Of a DNA stretch of 64,000 nucleotides, positions 59,853 to 64,000 are shown in pieces. The notes beneath the pieces were generated by a model. That model saw only the letters and a program-made list of their open reading frames with translations. It was not told where the DNA came from and ran no database searches. The stretch spans positions 3,472,001 through 3,536,000 of the forward strand of contig NZ_CP051261.1 in assembly GCF_014236855.1 (NCBI RefSeq). The letters run 5' to 3'. Positions within the stretch are counted from its first letter, which is position 1. Every line of letters begins with the position of its first letter. A program made the position numbers and the translations under genes. Source of the DNA: Xanthomonas sp. SI. Lineage in GTDB: Bacteria > Pseudomonadota > Gammaproteobacteria > Xanthomonadales > Xanthomonadaceae.

Positions 59853-61448
59853 TCAGGCATCCTGCAACCCCGGCCGGCCGTGTTCCACGGCATAGCGCTT
59901 CCAGCTCTGCAGCGTGCCGTTCGGCTGCATCACCTGGTCCAGCGTCTTCATGTCGCCGATCCACGCATCGCGGGTGACGTCGCACAGCACATAGCCGCGC
60001 TTGTCGGTGGTGGCCTTCAGGTGCGGGCTGTGCCGCAGCGTGCTTTCGGCCGACGCATCCACGCCCAGGCCGTCGGAACCGGAACTGATCGAGGTGGCGA
60101 GGAATTCGCTGGAGACGATCCCGGAATCGGCATTGTCCTGCACCAGATCGCTGGCGTAATGGCGGTGCGCATCGCCGCAGGTGGTGACCACGTTGCCGAA
60201 GCCGACCCGCTGGATGTGCTCGAGCAGGCGCCGGCGGCTGGCCAGGTAGCCGGACCATTGATCGTCGGAGAACACCACCGCGCCATTCTTCTCTTCCGCG
60301 TAATTGCCCAACGCCACCTGGTGGGCGATGGTATGCCAGCGCGGGGCCGCGTCGGCCAGGCCGTCGAACAGCCATTGTTCCTGCTTGGCGCCGACGATGC
60401 TGCGCGCCGGCGACTCCACCTGCGTGCGTTGCGCCATGTCGACCTGCTTGCTGCGGTACTGGCGGGTATCGAGCAGGTGCAGGTCCATCAGGTCGCCGTA
60501 GCGCGCGCGCCGGTAGAGCTGCATGCGCCCATCGCGCGGCAACGACGTGCGCCGCAGCGGCATGTTCTCGTAGTAGGCCTGGAACGCCTGCGCGCGCCGC
60601 AGCGCGAACACCTCGCTGGGCGTGCCGTCCTGGTCTTCCGCGCCGGCCCAGTTGTTGTCCACCTCGTGATCGTCGAAGGTCACGAACCACGGCGCCGCCG
60701 CGTGTGCGGCCTGCAGGTCCGCATCGCTCTTGTACTGCGCATAGCGGCGCCGATAGTCGTCCAGGGTGTAGATCTCCGGGCCGACGTGGTTGCGCAGGTT
60801 GGTGAACGGGCGCCCGTTCATCTTGCGCACGCCCAGCTTGGTTTCGCCCTCGTAGATGTAGTCGCCGTAGTGGAAGACGAAGTCCAGCGGCTCCTCGGCG
60901 ATGCGCCGCCATGCGGTGTAGTGGCCTTCCTCGTACTGCTGGCAACCGGCGACCGCGAAGCGCACCCGCTCCACCCTCGCGCCCGCCGCCGGCAAGGTGC
61001 AGGTGCGACCGACCGGGCTGGCGTGGCCGCCGACGCTGAAGCGATACCAGTACGGCCGGCCGGGAGCCAATCCCTCCAGCTCGACATGCACCGCATGGCC
61101 CAGTTCCGGATGGGCCAGCGCCGAGCCGCGCCGCACCAGCGTGCCGAAGCCCTCGTCGCTGGCCACCTGCCACTCCACCACCATCGGTCGCGCCGGCATG
61201 CCGCCGCCGAACACCAGCGGCTCGGTCGCCAGCCGCGTCCACAGCACCACGCCATCCGGCGCCGGATCGCCGGAGGCCACGCCGAGGGCGAACGGCGTAC
61301 TCGCGAACCGTGGCGCGGCGAGCAGGTTGCGCGGGCTCAGGGACTTGGCGTCGGTCTGCGCGGCCAGCGCAGAGGCGGTGCCCATCCAGGCGCCGAACGC
61401 GGAAAGGCCGGACAGGGCGAGAAAGCGCCTGCGATCGAATGTGGTCAT
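59853..61448 (-). CDS. phoD: PhoD-type alkaline phosphatase (Tat-exported)
   Basis: A 531-residue phosphodiesterase/phosphatase. The signal has the twin-arginine motif FDRRRFLALSG. The N-terminal Fn3-like domain (VEWQVASDEGFGTLVRRG... LAPGRPYWYRFS) is followed by the catalytic domain with FAVAGCQQ, FHYGDYIYEGE, FDDHEVDNNW and CGDAHRHYASD, the Ca/Fe-binding residues of PhoD. It releases phosphate from organic esters in the periplasm or outside. The TonB receptor lies ten bases upstream, so the two form one operon, probably Pho-regulated. Confidence 0.93.
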   Translation of the reverse strand: MTTFDRRRFLALSGLSAFGAWMGTASALAAQTDAKSLSPRNLLAAPRFASTPFALGVASGDPAPDGVVLWTRLATEPLVFGGGMPARPMVVEWQVASDEGFGTLVRRGSALAHPELGHAVHVELEGLAPGRPYWYRFSVGGHASPVGRTCTLPAAGARVERVRFAVAGCQQYEEGHYTAWRRIAEEPLDFVFHYGDYIYEGETKLGVRKMNGRPFTNLRNHVGPEIYTLDDYRRRYAQYKSDADLQAAHAAAPWFVTFDDHEVDNNWAGAEDQDGTPSEVFALRRAQAFQAYYENMPLRRTSLPRDGRMQLYRRARYGDLMDLHLLDTRQYRSKQVDMAQRTQVESPARSIVGAKQEQWLFDGLADAAPRWHTIAHQVALGNYAEEKNGAVVFSDDQWSGYLASRRRLLEHIQRVGFGNVVTTCGDAHRHYASDLVQDNADSGIVSSEFLATSISSGSDGLGVDASAESTLRHSPHLKATTDKRGYVLCDVTRDAWIGDMKTLDQVMQPNGTLQSWKRYAVEHGRPGLQDA

Positions 61449-61458
61449 GGCCAGCGCC

Positions 61459-63999
61459 TCAGTTGTAGATGAGGTGGAAGTAGAAGAAACGACCGTAGTC
61501 GTCGATCTCGGTACGGAAGCGTCCGTTCGGACCGGTGCTGTAGGTCGGCTGCGTGTTGAACAGGTTCTTGGCCTCGTACTTCAGCGTCACGTGTTTGCCG
61601 ATCCGGTGGCTGAAGGCCAGGTTGAAGGTCATGTACGGGTCGTAGTACGAGTCCAGCCATTGCGTATCGCCGAAGTCGACCAGCATGCGGCTGCGGTAGG
61701 TGCCGGACACGCGCAGTTGCGCGCCCTGCCACGGCATGCGCCAGATCAGCGAGCCGTTCAACGACCAGTCCGGCTGGTACAGCAGGCGGTCGAGGCGGCG
61801 CTCGCTGCCGTCGCTGATCCGGTAGTCGGTGCGGCCTTCCAGCCGGGTGGCGTTGAAATACATGTCCAAGCGCTGCCGGCCCCAATGCAGGTTGCGGTTG
61901 GCGATGGAGAACTCGACGCCGCGCAGCGTGGATTCGTCGGTATTCATCGGCTGGGTCACCCGGTAGCGGATGTCGCCGATGGTCTGGAAGGTGGTCAGGG
62001 TGTAGATGTCGTCCTTGATGACCTTGTCGAACAGCGCCACCGAGACCAGGCCGTTGTTGCCGTTGAAGTACAGGTCCCAGGCCAGGTCCAGGTTGGTGGC
62101 GCGGCGCGGTTCCAGGCCGGCGTTGCCCTGCTGGATGGTGCAGAAATTTCCGCCCTGGCCGTCGTCGCCGCAGCTGGTGTTGGTGGCCTGGGCGATATTG
62201 CTCGGCGTCGGCCGGCCCAGCGTGCGGCTGGCCGAGAAACGCAGGCGCTGGTCTTCGCTGAGCTTGAAGGTCGCGTTCAACGACGGCAGCAGGTTGTCGT
62301 AGCCGCCGCCGGTCTTGCGCAAGTCGGCCGTATAGGTCTTGCCGCCGTCGGCGCTGAACGGGCTGAACGCATCGAAGCGGGTGTGGTCGTAACGCAGGCC
62401 GCCGATCAGCAGCAGCCGCTCCCAGGCGTAGTGCGCCGAGACGTAAGCGTTGCTGATGTCCTCGACGTACTTGTAGTCGCTGGTGACGTTGTCGTTCGGG
62501 TAGGCCGCGTTGTTGTCGCCCAGCGTTGGCGCCAGCTGCTCGCTCCACTTGCGGTTGTCGATCAACGGAAAGCCCGGCACGGTGCCCAGCAGGGTCGCGC
62601 CCGGATAAAGATAATCGTTGAGCGTCGCGCTGGTCTTGTAGTAGTCGAAATCCACGTTCTGCCAGATGTTCAGGTGCCGGTACTCGGCGCCGGCGGCGAC
62701 ACCGAAGCCGCGCGCATCGGCATCGATGTTGTGGGTGAAGTCCACCCGCAGGTTGTCGACGGTCTCCTGCGCCTGGCGCGGCGAGGTGTAGGCCTGCGCC
62801 GGATTGAGCTTGAACGCCGAGCTGGTCAGCAGGCTCGGATCGGAGACGCCGATCGCGTTCGGAAAGCCATGGCTGTCGTTGGCGTAATCGACGAACAGGT
62901 TGCTCGGATAGGCGCGCACGCCCCAGTAGACCTGGGTGTTGTCGAACGTCTCTTCGGTGTGGCCGGCGCGCAGGGTGAGCTTGGAGAGGTCGCCCACGTC
63001 CCAGCTGAAATGGGCGATGGCGCCGCGGTTGCTGCGGTCCCAGCGGTCGTGCCGGTTCTTGATGTAGATGCTGTTGATCTGGGTGGTGCCGCTGTCCTCG
63101 GTCTGGTCGCGGATCGGGAACTTGGCATTGGAGTACAGGTCGGTCTTGTTCATCGTCGAGTTCTCGTAGAACCGGTACGAGTACAGCAGCAGCGAAGCGT
63201 AGAAGGGCTGGTCCGACGGCTTCCACTCCAGCTTGGCCGAGCCGCCGAAGTTGGTGATGTAGTTGGTGTAGGTGCCGGTACTGAAGTTGCCCGGCGCGCG
63301 CAGGCCGTTCCAGCCGGTGGCCTCGCTGGGCTCGGTGGTGCCGTCGGTCAGGTATTTGCCGGCATCGTTGTAGTAGTAGTTCGATTCCACCCAGCGTTTG
63401 ATGCTGTTGCGCGAGCGCTGCTCGTAGCGCGCCACCGCCACGATGCCGAACTGCTGGTCGGCGCCGAACTGGTTGGAGAACACCGCCTTGGCACTCTTGC
63501 CGAAGTGGCCCAGGGTCTTGTGGTCGCCGCCGGCACTGCGGCCGACGTCGGTTTCGGCGGTGGAATAGATGCCGGCTAGATCGGCGAAAACGTACTTGCC
63601 GGACCGGTCGAACGCGCTGCGGCTGATGATGTCGATCACCCCGCCGATGGCATCGGGCGCCTGCTCGGCGCTGAAGCTCTTGTAGATGTCGGTGCGGGTG
63701 CCGACGTCGCTGGGAATCAGCTGCAGGTTGTTCATGCGCTCGCCGGAGCCGCTGGCGCCCACGCTGGCGATCGCGATGCCGTCGATGGTCGTGTAGTTGA
63801 GGTTGGCCTGCACGCCGCGCACGGTCACGTAGCGCGGCTCGCCCGCGTCCTCCACCGCGCTCAGGCCGGGCGCGGCCATCAGGCTCTCGGCCAGCGTCTC
63901 GTCGCCGTAGCTATCCATCTCGTCGTAGATCACCGAGTCCCGGATCATCGGCGAGGTCTTCTTCTGCTCGATCACCTCGTGCGCGGCGATCACCTTCAC
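61459..63999 (-). CDS. TonB-dependent receptor, partial (start beyond window)
   Basis: At least 846 residues of an outer-membrane receptor, open to the right edge. The visible part begins in the plug region (IRDSVIYDEMDSYGDETLAESLMAAPGLSAVEDAGEPRYVTVRGVQANLNYTTIDGIAIAS) and continues as a barrel ending in YFHLIYN. The true N-terminus, signal peptide and TonB box lie outside. A GTG at the edge is just the frame limit, not a start. It precedes phoD in the same operon, so phosphate-ester or related uptake is a guess. Confidence 0.92.
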   Translation of the reverse strand: MKVIAAHEVIEQKKTSPMIRDSVIYDEMDSYGDETLAESLMAAPGLSAVEDAGEPRYVTVRGVQANLNYTTIDGIAIASVGASGSGERMNNLQLIPSDVGTRTDIYKSFSAEQAPDAIGGVIDIISRSAFDRSGKYVFADLAGIYSTAETDVGRSAGGDHKTLGHFGKSAKAVFSNQFGADQQFGIVAVARYEQRSRNSIKRWVESNYYYNDAGKYLTDGTTEPSEATGWNGLRAPGNFSTGTYTNYITNFGGSAKLEWKPSDQPFYASLLLYSYRFYENSTMNKTDLYSNAKFPIRDQTEDSGTTQINSIYIKNRHDRWDRSNRGAIAHFSWDVGDLSKLTLRAGHTEETFDNTQVYWGVRAYPSNLFVDYANDSHGFPNAIGVSDPSLLTSSAFKLNPAQAYTSPRQAQETVDNLRVDFTHNIDADARGFGVAAGAEYRHLNIWQNVDFDYYKTSATLNDYLYPGATLLGTVPGFPLIDNRKWSEQLAPTLGDNNAAYPNDNVTSDYKYVEDISNAYVSAHYAWERLLLIGGLRYDHTRFDAFSPFSADGGKTYTADLRKTGGGYDNLLPSLNATFKLSEDQRLRFSASRTLGRPTPSNIAQATNTSCGDDGQGGNFCTIQQGNAGLEPRRATNLDLAWDLYFNGNNGLVSVALFDKVIKDDIYTLTTFQTIGDIRYRVTQPMNTDESTLRGVEFSIANRNLHWGRQRLDMYFNATRLEGRTDYRISDGSERRLDRLLYQPDWSLNGSLIWRMPWQGAQLRVSGTYRSRMLVDFGDTQWLDSYYDPYMTFNLAFSHRIGKHVTLKYEAKNLFNTQPTYSTGPNGRFRTEIDDYGRFFYFHLIYN

Positions 64000-64000
64000 C

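Noticed and set aside
1..64000. tRNA, rRNA or riboswitch genes
   Set aside because: I looked for TTCGANTC T-loops and conserved rRNA or riboswitch cores in the gaps and found none I could support.

Overview
The window is about 64 kb of high-GC chromosomal DNA from a gammaproteobacterium of the Xanthomonadaceae, most likely Xanthomonas or a close relative. The evidence is the gene order rpoE-rseA-mucD-lepA-lepB-DUF4845-rnc-era-recO, two large TonB-dependent receptors beside secreted hydrolases, and many copies of GTAG-type REP elements and degenerate GGGATTCGG/CGGGACT intergenic repeats typical of xanthomonads. I cannot name the species. I saw no rRNA, tRNA, CRISPR array, insertion sequence, integrase or phage gene.

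Layout. 1-7 kb: NTF2-like secreted protein, fused isobutyryl-CoA mutase IcmF with repeat-encoded linkers, a YXWXPGYW-type protein, a short lipase-chaperone-like protein and leucine dehydrogenase. 7-16 kb: subtilisin-type autotransporter, thiolase, and an HscC (Hsp70) plus membrane J-like protein pair flanked by two similar Ala-rich lipoproteins. 16-19.4 kb: CHASE3-like/GAF/GGDEF diguanylate cyclase, bactofilin with an overlapping zinc-ribbon gene, and a three-copy tandem repeat of about 140 bp. 19.4-27 kb: an AidB-type acyl-CoA dehydrogenase divergent from a tightly overlapping four-gene DNA-repair operon (MBL exonuclease, ATP-dependent ligase, Lhr-type helicase, PdeM/MPE phosphoesterase). 27-35 kb: FAD monooxygenase, cold-shock protein, nagZ-hpt-methylthioinosine phosphorylase, DsbA/FrnE-like protein, CYTH triphosphatase, rlmD, and a REC-Hpt protein. 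35-44.6 kb: the minus-strand envelope-stress and lep operon from rpoE down to recO, with a GAACTT-N16-TCAGA promoter matching sigma-E promoters ahead of rpoE. 44.8-53 kb: fatty-acid oxidation multifunctional protein, cation-efflux protein, zinc alcohol dehydrogenase with a small SRPBCC-like protein, SDR, and a YeiH-like transporter divergent from a LysR regulator. 53-64 kb: a galactan-use locus (TonB receptor, GH53 endo-galactanase, GH2 beta-galactosidase), then a TonB receptor/PhoD phosphatase pair whose receptor runs off the right edge.

How the parts work together. Several blocks make biochemical sense. Hpt can recycle the hypoxanthine released by methylthioinosine phosphorylase. GH53 and GH2 would cut beta-1,4-galactan to galactose after or before import by the linked receptor. 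Exo, ligase, helicase and phosphoesterase form a repair set next to an alkylation-response-type gene. The sigma-E module sits at the head of the protein-export and RNA-processing operon.

The most unusual feature is how the intergenic repeat families invade genes. They encode two linkers of IcmF, the C-termini of RlmD and the CYTH protein, and an 11-copy heptamer tract directly in front of recO.
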